A stretch of 64,000 bases of DNA from contig CAJTOI010000012.1 in the NCBI GenBank assembly GCA_910577925.1, positions 34,916 to 98,915 of the forward strand. The letters run 5' to 3'. The stretch's first letter is position 1; every line of letters starts with the position of its first letter. The notes below the pieces were generated by a model, which saw nothing but the letters and a program-made list of their open reading frames with translations, did not search any database and had not been told where the DNA came from. Below are positions 32,262 to 41,413 of the stretch, piece by piece. The stretch is from an uncultured Roseburia sp. (GTDB lineage: Bacteria; Bacillota; Clostridia; Lachnospirales; Lachnospiraceae). The position numbers and the translations under genes are program-made.

Positions 32262-35200
32262 ATGATAAAGAGACAGCTGGAATGGCTGAAGCGGGGGATG
32301 TGTATCGCATTGGCCGGAGTTATGATTTTCAGCTCGGATGCAGTGACATACGCCGCCGGGACGGAGTCAGCAGTCGCTGCGGAATCTGCGGCAGGCGCAG
32401 AGAACACGGAAAATCCGGGGATCTCGGAGGATGCAGAGGGGCCGGCAGAGAACACGGAAGCGGCCGATCCGACGGAAGATACGGAGTCTGCGGAGCCGGG
32501 CGGGAATACGGAAGCGGCCGATGGTACGGAGACGCCGGAACCGAGTGAGAATACGGAGAATACGGAGAGTGCCGAAAGTACGGAGCCGACCGAGCCCGGC
32601 GAGAATACCGATGGTACGGAGCCGGGCGGGAATACGGAGGCGGCCGATGGTACGGAGACGCCGGAACCGAGTGAGAATACGGAGAGTACCGAAAGTACGG
32701 AACCGACGGAGAGTACGGAGATGCCGGAGCCGATCGGGAATACGGAGAGCACGGAGACGTCGGGAGACACCGAGGATGTCGGGGATCCGGGGATCCGGGC
32801 AGATAAGGTGCCGAAGGGAATCGTGCTGGCACAGAATTATACGATTACGGACGTCGGGGCGACGATGGCGCTTCCGGCGTATACGATCACCTATGAGGAC
32901 CCGAACGCTCCGGGGGCAGCGGCGGAAGTTGTCTGGACCGAGGTGGATGACTTCGGAGTGATCACGCTGGACGCGGAACATGACAGAATTATTCCGGTGC
33001 GGCCGGGAACCGCAAAGGTCCGCGTCGAGATTAAGAACAGCACGCAGTATTATGCGGAGTATCTGGTTGTCGTAAGACCGCCGGAGGCGAGGAATGCAAA
33101 AATCGCATCCGCGACGTACAATTCGGCGGTAATCGGCTGGGATAAGGCGGCAAATGCGGACGGTTACACGATTTACCGCAAGGCAAAAAGCGAGACTGAT
33201 TATAAGGTGCTCGCCCATGTGGACGGTGCGGATAAAACGACATACACCGACACGGGGCTTGCGGCGGGAACCGAATATGCATACCGCGTATATTCTTATG
33301 TGAAATACACGTTTGCAGACGGAAAGGTGAATTATGCGGAGGCGATAAATCCGGCGGTAGCCAGTGTGACGCCCACGGTGGGGACGCCGGTGATCTCCGG
33401 TGTGAAGTCGGTGTCCGCAAGTCAGCTTGCGGTAAGCTGGGGAAGCGTGGACGGCGCGGCGGGCTACACGGTTTACCGGGCGCAGGGGAGCAGTACAAGC
33501 TACAAAGAGATCGGAAACGTGGGAGCATCCGTATACAGCTATACGGACGGCACGGCGGTCTGCGGGGTAAGCTACAGCTATCAGGTGCGCGCCTACAGCA
33601 CAGTGAACGGAACACGGGTATACGGCGCGTATTCAAAGGCTGTCTCCGGCAAGGCAGTGCCCGGGACGACGACCGTGAACGTGTCGGTGAAGAATTACGA
33701 AGCCGTGAACGTAAGCTGGACGAAGGTGGCAGGAGTAAACGGTTATGCCATATACCGCAAGGCGGGCAGCGACGGTTCCTACAAAAAGATACAGACGATA
33801 AGCAGTGGATCAAAAGTGTCCTATACGGACGAGATGGTGGACACGGGCACCAAGTATTACTACAAAGTAAGAGCCTATAAAACAGTGGATGACGAGACGG
33901 TGTGGGGCGCGTACTCGAATGAGGTATCAGTGACACCGACGATGAAGGCGCCGAAGGTGACGCTGACAAACAACAGCTACAACAGCGTCACGGTAAAATG
34001 GAATAAGATCAGCGGAGCAGACGGCTACAAGGTAACCCGTGCGGAGAGTGCGGACGGCGCCTATAAGACCGTAAAGACCGTAAAGGATTACGACATTGTC
34101 AGCTACACGGATACGGGCCTGTCAGTCGGAAAGACTTACTACTATAAAGTGTACGCATACCGCTCGATGGATGACGGAAATGTAAAGGGGGCAAAATCGG
34201 AGGCGGCTGCGATAAAGGCGGTTCCGGGGGCGACGACAGTAAAATCGGAGGCGGCCGGAGCAACGCAGATTAAGCTGACCTGGAGCAAGGTGAGCCTTCC
34301 GTCCAAAAACAGCGGGTATATCGTTTATCAGCAGACCGGCGGCGCCTGGAAAAAAATCAAGACCTGCAGTAACAAGACGACATCCTATACGGTGAAGAAT
34401 TTGACTGCGGGAACCGACTATACGTTCCGGGTTACAGCCTATGCGAAGAGCAAGAGCGGACAGGTTGCGGAGGGGACGCCGTCGAATACATTGAAGGCAT
34501 CGCCCAAGCTGCTGGCAGCTGCAATGAAATCTGCAGTCAGCAATACATATAATAGCGTTAAAGTGACCTGGAGTGCGTCAAAGACGGCGGACGAGGACGG
34601 CTATGAGGTATACCGCGCCACCTCTAAGAAAGGCAAATACAAGAAGGTCGGAACCGTGAGCAAAAAGAGCGGGACTGACAGCTATACTTACACGGATTCC
34701 GGTGTAAAGATCGGAACAAAGTATTATTATAAGGTTATCTGTACAAAAACCGTTTCGGGTAAAACCATAAAATCCGGTTATTCCGATATTAAGAGTGTTA
34801 CGGCGGCGCCCGGAAAACCGGGTATAAGCGTAAAGACGACGGATTCCGGGAAACTAAAGATTTCATGGAAAGCGGTAAAGAAGTCTTCAAGCAAGAATGT
34901 GGACGGTTATGTGGTTTATCGCAGTACTTCAAAAAACGGTAAATACAGCAAGGTAAAGACAATCTCTAAGGGAAGTACTACAAGTTTCACCGACAGCGGT
35001 CTTAAGAATGGGAAGACCTATTATTACAAAGTGCGGGCTTACGTGAATGTGAAGGGAAAGAAAGTATACGGGGAGTATTCTTCTGTAAAATCTAAGAAGG
35101 TAATTCCGGGAACACCGTCAATCAAGGCTGTTTCCACGAATTACAAAACTGTCACGGTGTCATGGAAGAAGCTCAGCGGTTGTGACGGTTATGAGGTATA

Positions 35201-36506
35201 CCGCAGCGAAGCAGAAGACGGTGCCTATAAGAGGGTTAAGACCATAAAGTCCGGCAGCACCATTTCTTACAAAGACGGAAAAAGAAAGACAGGTGTTACC
35301 TATTACTATAAGGTACGCGCTTATGATACGGTTGGCGGCAAGAAGGTATACGGCGGCTATTCCAAGGTAAAATCGGCGACTCCGGTACTCGGTAAGCCGA
35401 CGAAACTTGCGGCAAATGTCACTCAGGACGGAGATATCAGACTGACCTGGAATGCGGTGGACGGCGCACAGACCTACACGGTGCTGCGCAGTGATTCTCA
35501 GAACGGGAAATACAAAATCGCAACGGAAATCTGCAGCACGAATTCTTATGTCGACACGAATGTCAAGGCCGGGAAGACTTACTACTACAAAGTCTGCGCG
35601 GTGCGCGGCGAATATAAGAGCGATATGACGGACTGCGTGACGGTGATGGCGGCGTCACTGACCGTGAGTGTCGAGAGCGTGGTCGTAAAGACCGGCGGTC
35701 ATGTAAAGCTTTCCGCTACGGCAAAACCGAGCAGCTTCGTGTCGTGGAGTACGGTCGATCCGACGATTGCGGTCGTATCCTCGGAGGGAATGGTATACGG
35801 GATGAAGGCCGGGACAACGATAGTCAAGGCCAGCGCGAACGGTATCGTCAAAGAGATTCCGGTAACGGTTAAGGATAAATTAGACAAGAAGGGCATAGAC
35901 CTTTCGAGTGCGGACGGAACCGTGGACTTTAATGCGATTGCGGCAGCAGGGTACGAGTTTGTCATACTGCGCGTCAGCGACGGAAGTCAGAAGGACTCCA
36001 AATTTGACACCAACTACACGAACGCGAAAGCGGCAGGCTTAAAAGTCGGCGCATACTGCAATGCAAAGGCGACTAATATTGCAACCGCAGAGGCGGAGGC
36101 AAACAGCGTCATCAGTTATCTGGGAGGCCGTGCGCTGGATTACCCGGTAATTTACCGGATTGACAATATCGGCTTTTTCTATTCGGGAACCGCGGCGGAC
36201 AGAAGCAGGACGGTTCTTGCGTTCCGGAATAAGATAATCGCAGCGGTCAGCTACACGGGAACCGGGGCAGTCAACTACGGATTTGCACTGGGCGTCAACA
36301 AGGAGTGGATGATGCCGGCAACCGGAGCTTACTTTGACATGAAGATTCTCGGCAACCAGTATCTGTGGCTGACAAGCTACACGGACGAGAACCTGGGTCC
36401 TGCCTATACCGGTCCCGGAACCGTCATCATGTGGCGCTACACGAATCAGGGAACGGTCGGCGGCGTCAAGAATAAATGCAACATGAATATCAGTTATTGG
36501 AAATAA
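32262..36506 (+). CDS. secreted nine-Fn3 protein with Big2 and GH25-like C terminus
   Basis: The 1414-residue protein has a signal peptide (MCIALAGVMIFSSDAVTYAAG). A Thr/Glu/Pro-rich linker follows (about 40-180) with imperfect TETPEPSENTE repeats, then an Ig-like domain (about 185-275) and nine fibronectin type III repeats (about 275-1130), each with GYxVYR and TYYYKVRAY strands. A Big2 domain (about 1133-1205) and a GH25 muramidase-like domain (about 1208-1414, GIDLSSADGTVDF) close the chain. The GH25 acidic pair expected in PVxYDxED reads PVIYRIDN, so lysozyme activity is doubtful. No LPXTG or SLH anchor is seen; wall binding by the GH25 fold is possible. ATG 32262 follows GGGAGGG. Confidence 0.88.
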   Translation: MIKRQLEWLKRGMCIALAGVMIFSSDAVTYAAGTESAVAAESAAGAENTENPGISEDAEGPAENTEAADPTEDTESAEPGGNTEAADGTETPEPSENTENTESAESTEPTEPGENTDGTEPGGNTEAADGTETPEPSENTESTESTEPTESTEMPEPIGNTESTETSGDTEDVGDPGIRADKVPKGIVLAQNYTITDVGATMALPAYTITYEDPNAPGAAAEVVWTEVDDFGVITLDAEHDRIIPVRPGTAKVRVEIKNSTQYYAEYLVVVRPPEARNAKIASATYNSAVIGWDKAANADGYTIYRKAKSETDYKVLAHVDGADKTTYTDTGLAAGTEYAYRVYSYVKYTFADGKVNYAEAINPAVASVTPTVGTPVISGVKSVSASQLAVSWGSVDGAAGYTVYRAQGSSTSYKEIGNVGASVYSYTDGTAVCGVSYSYQVRAYSTVNGTRVYGAYSKAVSGKAVPGTTTVNVSVKNYEAVNVSWTKVAGVNGYAIYRKAGSDGSYKKIQTISSGSKVSYTDEMVDTGTKYYYKVRAYKTVDDETVWGAYSNEVSVTPTMKAPKVTLTNNSYNSVTVKWNKISGADGYKVTRAESADGAYKTVKTVKDYDIVSYTDTGLSVGKTYYYKVYAYRSMDDGNVKGAKSEAAAIKAVPGATTVKSEAAGATQIKLTWSKVSLPSKNSGYIVYQQTGGAWKKIKTCSNKTTSYTVKNLTAGTDYTFRVTAYAKSKSGQVAEGTPSNTLKASPKLLAAAMKSAVSNTYNSVKVTWSASKTADEDGYEVYRATSKKGKYKKVGTVSKKSGTDSYTYTDSGVKIGTKYYYKVICTKTVSGKTIKSGYSDIKSVTAAPGKPGISVKTTDSGKLKISWKAVKKSSSKNVDGYVVYRSTSKNGKYSKVKTISKGSTTSFTDSGLKNGKTYYYKVRAYVNVKGKKVYGEYSSVKSKKVIPGTPSIKAVSTNYKTVTVSWKKLSGCDGYEVYRSEAEDGAYKRVKTIKSGSTISYKDGKRKTGVTYYYKVRAYDTVGGKKVYGGYSKVKSATPVLGKPTKLAANVTQDGDIRLTWNAVDGAQTYTVLRSDSQNGKYKIATEICSTNSYVDTNVKAGKTYYYKVCAVRGEYKSDMTDCVTVMAASLTVSVESVVVKTGGHVKLSATAKPSSFVSWSTVDPTIAVVSSEGMVYGMKAGTTIVKASANGIVKEIPVTVKDKLDKKGIDLSSADGTVDFNAIAAAGYEFVILRVSDGSQKDSKFDTNYTNAKAAGLKVGAYCNAKATNIATAEAEANSVISYLGGRALDYPVIYRIDNIGFFYSGTAADRSRTVLAFRNKIIAAVSYTGTGAVNYGFALGVNKEWMMPATGAYFDMKILGNQYLWLTSYTDENLGPAYTGPGTVIMWRYTNQGTVGGVKNKCNMNISYWK
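32493..32684 (+). repeat. in-frame 66-bp direct repeat in the Thr/Glu/Pro linker
   Basis: Bases 32493-32558 and 32619-32684 are the same apart from about one position, offset 126 bp (42 codons). Shorter ACGGAG-type units fill the space between. Such repeats can expand or contract without changing frame. Confidence 0.85.
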
Positions 36507-36512
36507 AATTGC

Positions 36513-36541
36513 TTGACAAATAAAAAGACCGCCTGTATTCT
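36513..36541 (+). promoter_or_regulatory. sigma-A promoter of the valS T-box leader
   Basis: TTGACA (36513-36518), 17-bp spacer, TATTCT (36536-36541). Confidence 0.8.
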
Positions 36542-36547
36542 ATTTAC

Positions 36548-36848
36548 AACAGCAAAAAGGTGATGAGAAAGAGGAGTACACATAGACGCTTCCCAGAGAG
36601 AGGAACCCGTCGGCTGAGAGGTTCTTTGAAGATAAGGATATGTGGAAGGTAGCTTTTGAACCGGAATCCAGAACCGCCGCTGCGGCCGCATCGCGCACAG
36701 TAAGGATTCACGCCTGGTTCCCGTTAGCGAACCGCCGGTTTTACGAAGCAATTCGCAGACCGGACTAAGACGGCTTTGTCCGTGAACAGAGGTGGTACCG
36801 CGATACGATTCGCCCTTTGCATCCGTTTGGATGCAGAGGGCGTTTTTT
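36548..36848 (+). promoter_or_regulatory. T-box riboswitch controlling valS
   Basis: The leader contains stem I landmarks (GATGAGAAAGAGGAGTACAC, AGAGAG, GGCTGAGAGG), the T-box sequence AGAGGTGGTACCGCG (36788-36802) and a terminator (36811-36847) with CGCCCT and AGGGCG arms around TGCATCC/GGATGCA followed by TTTTTT. Uncharged tRNA-Val pairing with the T-box would form the antiterminator and allow valS transcription. GTA in GAAGGTAGC near 36650 is a candidate specifier, matching valine. Confidence 0.92.
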
Positions 36849-36908
36849 GCGCAGTCCCTGCTCGTTTGTACGGCATCCGGCAGAAGATATTTGGAGAAAG
36901 GAGAAATT

Positions 36909-39554
36909 ATGAGCAAAGAGCTTGCAAAAACGTATGACCCGAAAGGGATTGAAGAGAGGATTTATAAAAAATGGGAGGACAGCGGATATTTTCACGCCGA
37001 GGTCGACCGAAGCAGAAAACCGTTTACGATTGTGATGCCGCCCCCGAATATCACGGGACAGCTGCACATGGGACACGCCCTTGACAATACAATGCAGGAT
37101 ATCTTAATCCGCTATAAGAGAATGCAGGGTTATAACGCGCTGTGGCAGCCGGGGACGGATCATGCCTCTATCGCGACCGAGGTCAAGGTGATCGAGAGTC
37201 TCAAAAAGCAGGGGATTGACAAGAATGACCTCGGGCGGGAAGGCTTTCTGGAAAAGTGCTGGGAGTGGAAGGAAGAGTACGGCGGCCGCATCGTAAACCA
37301 GCTGAAAAAGATGGGTTCCTCCGCGGACTGGGAGCGTGAGCGCTTTACGATGGATTCCGGCTGCTCCGACGCGGTGCTTGACGTATTCTGTAAGCTGCAT
37401 GAGAAGGGCCTGATTTACAAGGGTTCCCGCATCATAAACTGGTGTCCGGTCTGCAGGACTTCCATCTCCGATGCGGAGGTAGAGCACGAGGAGCAGGACG
37501 GCTTTTTCTGGCACATCAATTATCCGGTTGCGGGCGAGGAGGGCAGGTTTGTGGAAATCGCGACGACAAGGCCGGAGACGCTGTTCGGCGATACCGCAGT
37601 GGCGGTAAACCCGGAGGATGAGCGCTATGCGGATATTGTCGGAAAGATGTTAAAGCTGCCGATGACCGACCGCGAGATTCCGGTGATCGCCGATTCCTAC
37701 GTGGACAAAGAATTCGGGACCGGCTGCGTGAAGATTACGCCGGCTCATGATCCGAATGACTTTGAGGTCGGCCGCCGCCACAATCTTGCGGAGATTACCG
37801 TCATCAACGACGATGCGACGATGAACCGTTTTGCGGGCAGGTATGAAGGCATGGACCGCTATGCCTGCAGAAAAGCCCTGCTTGCGGATTTGGAAGCGCA
37901 GGGGCTCCTGGTGAAAACGGAGCCGCACGCGCACAATGTCGGAACGCATGACCGGTGCGGCACGACGGTGGAACCGATGGTGAAGCAGCAGTGGTTTGTA
38001 AAGATGGATGAGCTGATCAAACCGGCTGTGGAGGGCGTGAAAAACGGAGAAGTCAAGCTGCTCCCGAAACGCATGGAGAAGACGTATTTTAACTGGACCG
38101 ACAATATCCGCGACTGGTGCATCTCAAGGCAGCTCTGGTGGGGACATCGGATTCCGGCGTATTACTGTGACGACTGCGGGGAGATGACAGTCGCAAAGGA
38201 AGCGCCCTGCAAATGTCCGAAGTGCGGCGGGACGATGACGCAGGATCCCGACACGCTCGACACCTGGTTTTCCTCTGCGCTTTGGCCGTTTTCCACGCTG
38301 GGCTGGCCCGACGAGACGGAGGATCTCGACTATTTCTTCCCGACGAATGTGCTGGTGACCGGCTACGATATTATTTTCTTCTGGGTGATTCGCATGATTT
38401 TCTCCGGCTACGCGCACATGGGGAAAGCGCCGTTTGACACGGTGCTGTTTCACGGGCTGGTGCGTGACTCCGAGGGACGCAAGATGAGCAAATCTTTGGG
38501 GAACGGCATTGACCCGCTTGAGGTGATCGACAAATACGGCGCGGACGCGCTGCGGCTGACGCTGATTACCGGAAATGCGCCGGGGAATGATATGCGCTTT
38601 TACTGGGAGCGCGTGGAGGCTTCGCGCAACTTTGCCAATAAGGTGTGGAATGCGTCGCGGTTTATCCTGATGAATCTGGAGGATGCCGAAGTGACCGTGC
38701 CGGCGCCGGAAGAGCTTTTGCCGGCGGATAAATGGATTCTCTCACGGCTGAATACGCTGGCGCGGGATGTCACCGAGAATATGGACAAATACGAGCTTGG
38801 GATCGCGGTGCAGAAGGTTTACGATTTTATCTGGGATGAGTTCTGCGACTGGTATATCGAGATTACAAAGGTGCGCACGTATCAGAAAGAGCAGAATCCG
38901 CAGGCGGCAAATGCGGCGTTCTGGACGTTAAAGACGGTCCTTGCGGAGGCGCTTCGGCTGCTGCACCCGTTTATGCCGTTTATTACCGAGGAGATTTTCG
39001 GCAGCCTGCAGTCCGAGGAGGAGACGATTATGCTTTCCCGCTGGCCGGAGTACAGAGAGGATCGGAACTTCCCGGAGGAGGAAGAGATGCTTTTGCACTG
39101 CAAGGATCTGGTAAAGGGAGTCCGCAATGTCCGCACGGAAATGGATGTGCCGCCGTCAAAAAAGGCAAAATTGTTTATCGTGTCCGACAATGAGAACCTG
39201 CGCGATATGTTTGCGCGCAATGAAGCCGTATACAAGAACCTTGCCGGGGCGGACGAAGTCTCGGTACAGGCGGACAAGACGGGCATCGGCGAGGATGCGG
39301 TATCGGTTGTGATACCGGGGGCGGTGCTGTATCTGCCGCTCGAGGATCTGGTGGATTTCGAGAAGGAAAAAGAGCGTCTCCTGAAAGAGGAAGCGCGTCT
39401 GCAGAAAGAACTTGCGCGTTCAAAGGGGATGCTTTCCAACGAGAAATTCCTCGCGAAAGCACCGGAGGCAAAGGTCGCCGAGGAGCGGGAAAAGCTGGCC
39501 GGTTACGAGCAGATGATGGCGCAGGTAAAGGAGCGTCTGGCATCGATGAAATAG
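36909..39554 (+). CDS. valS: valyl-tRNA synthetase
   Basis: The 881-residue class I synthetase has the HMGH form of the HIGH motif (PPNITGQLHMGHALDN, about residues 40-55), KMSKSLGNGIDP (near 525), the CP1 editing domain between them (TTRPETLFGDTAVAVNP) and the C-terminal coiled coil (DFEKEKERLLKEEARLQKEL). It charges tRNA-Val and edits Thr. ATG 36909 follows GAAAGGAG; the frame upstream is T-box sequence. Confidence 0.97.
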   Translation: MSKELAKTYDPKGIEERIYKKWEDSGYFHAEVDRSRKPFTIVMPPPNITGQLHMGHALDNTMQDILIRYKRMQGYNALWQPGTDHASIATEVKVIESLKKQGIDKNDLGREGFLEKCWEWKEEYGGRIVNQLKKMGSSADWERERFTMDSGCSDAVLDVFCKLHEKGLIYKGSRIINWCPVCRTSISDAEVEHEEQDGFFWHINYPVAGEEGRFVEIATTRPETLFGDTAVAVNPEDERYADIVGKMLKLPMTDREIPVIADSYVDKEFGTGCVKITPAHDPNDFEVGRRHNLAEITVINDDATMNRFAGRYEGMDRYACRKALLADLEAQGLLVKTEPHAHNVGTHDRCGTTVEPMVKQQWFVKMDELIKPAVEGVKNGEVKLLPKRMEKTYFNWTDNIRDWCISRQLWWGHRIPAYYCDDCGEMTVAKEAPCKCPKCGGTMTQDPDTLDTWFSSALWPFSTLGWPDETEDLDYFFPTNVLVTGYDIIFFWVIRMIFSGYAHMGKAPFDTVLFHGLVRDSEGRKMSKSLGNGIDPLEVIDKYGADALRLTLITGNAPGNDMRFYWERVEASRNFANKVWNASRFILMNLEDAEVTVPAPEELLPADKWILSRLNTLARDVTENMDKYELGIAVQKVYDFIWDEFCDWYIEITKVRTYQKEQNPQAANAAFWTLKTVLAEALRLLHPFMPFITEEIFGSLQSEEETIMLSRWPEYREDRNFPEEEEMLLHCKDLVKGVRNVRTEMDVPPSKKAKLFIVSDNENLRDMFARNEAVYKNLAGADEVSVQADKTGIGEDAVSVVIPGAVLYLPLEDLVDFEKEKERLLKEEARLQKELARSKGMLSNEKFLAKAPEAKVAEEREKLAGYEQMMAQVKERLASMK

Positions 39555-39596
39555 CCGGTTACGGTGTATAATTTTATGAAAAAACAGAATCGTTAC

Positions 39597-39625
39597 TTGA
39601 AAATAAATGTTTGCGCTGGTATTAT
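39597..39625 (+). promoter_or_regulatory. sigma-A promoter of the FapA-like gene
   Basis: TTGAAA (39597-39602), 17 bp, TATTAT (39620-39625), 65 bp before ATG 39690. Confidence 0.7.
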
Positions 39626-39689
39626 ATAATTACAGTACTTTATTACCATTGATTATAGCTTTTATTTTATAACATAGGAGCCATATATT

Positions 39690-41087
39690 ATGCCAACACA
39701 AAATGAGCAAAAACCGATTGTTCGTGTCAGCTACAATGATATGGAAGCGTATCTGATGCTTCCGGAACCGCCTGAAGGAGAAGAATATACAGCGGCAATG
39801 CTGATGGATGCATTGGAAGAAAAGGGTGTCAGCGAGGGGATTGACCACCGGAAGATTCAGGAGATGGTCAGCCAGAAGCTGTATAATACGGAATTTAAGA
39901 TTGCGGCAGGCGTCGCTCCGACAGACGGGGTGGACGGTTACTACGACTATAATTTTGACACAAATTTTGACTCCAAGCCCAAGGTGCTTCCGGACGGTTC
40001 CGTGGACTACTGGTCGGTACACTCGATAGAGTCTGTGGTCGCCGACCAGGTGATTGCGATATACCATCCGGCCGTCGAGGGAACCGACGGCGTGACGGTG
40101 AAGGGCAAAGTCCTGCAGGCAAAGCGCGCGAGAGAGCAGATGCCGATCAAGGGCAAGGGCTTTGCGCGTCTGGATGACAATCTGACTTACAAGGCGCTGA
40201 TGGACGGCAAGATCGAGATGCAGAACGGCAGGATTGTCATTCTGCCGATTCATGAGCTGCACGGTAACGCCGAACTCGGAAGCGGCAACATTGACTTCCG
40301 CGGAGATGTCGTGATTCACGGAAACGTTGAGAACGGCGTGAGTATCAAGGCCACCGGATCGATTACGGTCGACGGGGTTGTGGAGGCCTGCGTGCTCGAA
40401 GCCGGGACGGATATCATTCTGCGGAGCGGGATGCTCGGAGGCAACAAGGCCTCCGTGAAAGCGAAGGGAAATATCACGGCGAAGTTCTTCGAGTTTACGA
40501 AGATTTCGTGTGAGGGGAATCTGCAGGCGGATGTGCTGATGGACTCCGATGTGCTCTGCCAGGGAGAAGTGGTTATGAACGGGCCGCGCGGCAGCATTAT
40601 CGGAGGCACAATACATGCAATCCGCGGCGTGACGGTGTCGACGCTCGGCAACGATGCGGAGAAGCGCACGGATATCAATGTGGGAGCCGGCGTTGAGGTA
40701 TACAGCCGTGTGCGTGTGCTCGAGAAGAAGATCGAGACGACACAGATAGAACTTGAGAAGATTGAGGAGGGGCTTGCCCAGTTCGATCTGCTGCAGGCGG
40801 AGCGCGGTGTCAGCTACGCGAATGACCCGCGGAGAATGGCGCTGCTGCGCGTGAAGATCCGTGATACCGCGACATGTGCGAGCGACAAGGAGGAGCTGCG
40901 GAAGCTCCGGAATCTGGCGGAGGGGTCGAGAGGCGCCTGTGTTTCCGTGATTCGGGAGGTGTATCCGGGCGTCATTATCAATATTGACGAGATGAAATTT
41001 ACGCTCAAAAATATGGCAACCGGTATTGAATTTTACAAGCAGCCGGATAAGATTGCGACAAGGCCGTGCTATAAGGGGGTCGAGTAA
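39690..41087 (+). CDS. FapA family (DUF342) protein
   Basis: The 465-residue protein matches the DUF342/flagellar assembly protein A family: an N-terminal wing, then the core AIYHPAVEGTDGVTVKGKVL, repetitive glycine-rich right-handed beta-helix strands (GNIDFRGDVVIHGNVENGV, SIKATGSITVDGVVEA) and a C-terminal coiled-coil segment. Family members are implicated in membrane-linked regulation and flagellar assembly in some species. No flagellar genes are in the window, so the role here is unclear. Confidence 0.88.
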   Translation: MPTQNEQKPIVRVSYNDMEAYLMLPEPPEGEEYTAAMLMDALEEKGVSEGIDHRKIQEMVSQKLYNTEFKIAAGVAPTDGVDGYYDYNFDTNFDSKPKVLPDGSVDYWSVHSIESVVADQVIAIYHPAVEGTDGVTVKGKVLQAKRAREQMPIKGKGFARLDDNLTYKALMDGKIEMQNGRIVILPIHELHGNAELGSGNIDFRGDVVIHGNVENGVSIKATGSITVDGVVEACVLEAGTDIILRSGMLGGNKASVKAKGNITAKFFEFTKISCEGNLQADVLMDSDVLCQGEVVMNGPRGSIIGGTIHAIRGVTVSTLGNDAEKRTDINVGAGVEVYSRVRVLEKKIETTQIELEKIEEGLAQFDLLQAERGVSYANDPRRMALLRVKIRDTATCASDKEELRKLRNLAEGSRGACVSVIREVYPGVIINIDEMKFTLKNMATGIEFYKQPDKIATRPCYKGVE

Positions 41088-41140
41088 CCGCTTTTATACC
41101 CGAATCTTGCGCTGCCGCTGAAAACTTAAGAGAAAATCAC

Positions 41141-41168
41141 TTGATTATTAGCACCACTATATTATAAT
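41141..41168 (+). promoter_or_regulatory. promoter embedded in a terminator hairpin
   Basis: TTGATT (41141-41146), 16 bp, TATAAT (41163-41168). The -10 overlaps the left arm of the terminator at 41152-41200, so transcripts from here start inside the hairpin loop and escape termination. Confidence 0.6.
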
Positions 41169-41200
41169 GGAAAAAGTAAATAATATAGTGGTGTTTTTTT
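41152..41200 (+). terminator. terminator of the FapA-like gene
   Basis: CACCACTATATTAT (41152-41165) pairs perfectly with ATAATATAGTGGTG (41180-41193), followed by seven T. Confidence 0.9.
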
Positions 41201-41213
41201 GTTAGGAGATTGT

Positions 41214-41354
41214 ATGATTAATTTTGAAGAAGAACTGAAAAATTTTAAACCGAGCCTGGAAGTGGAAGAGGCGGAGCAGGCCATCTATAATCACGAGCTG
41301 ACGGACATGACGGACGTTTTGCAGGAGATGATGCGCGAGATCAAGCATATGTAG
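41214..41354 (+). CDS. 46-residue acidic protein of unknown function
   Basis: ATG 41214 follows TTAGGAGATTGT. The peptide (MINFEEELKNFKPSLEVEEA start, QEMMREIKHM end) is acidic and probably helical, with no Cys and no membrane segment. It has its own promoter within the preceding terminator and lies 59 bp before the TPR gene, so the two are probably co-transcribed. I do not recognise a characterised family. Confidence 0.65.
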   Translation: MINFEEELKNFKPSLEVEEAEQAIYNHELTDMTDVLQEMMREIKHM

Positions 41355-41413
41355 AACGGCGCGGCATCAGTGAGAGACAGCGTAATTCGTGAGATTCGTG
41401 AGGGAGAATTTGG

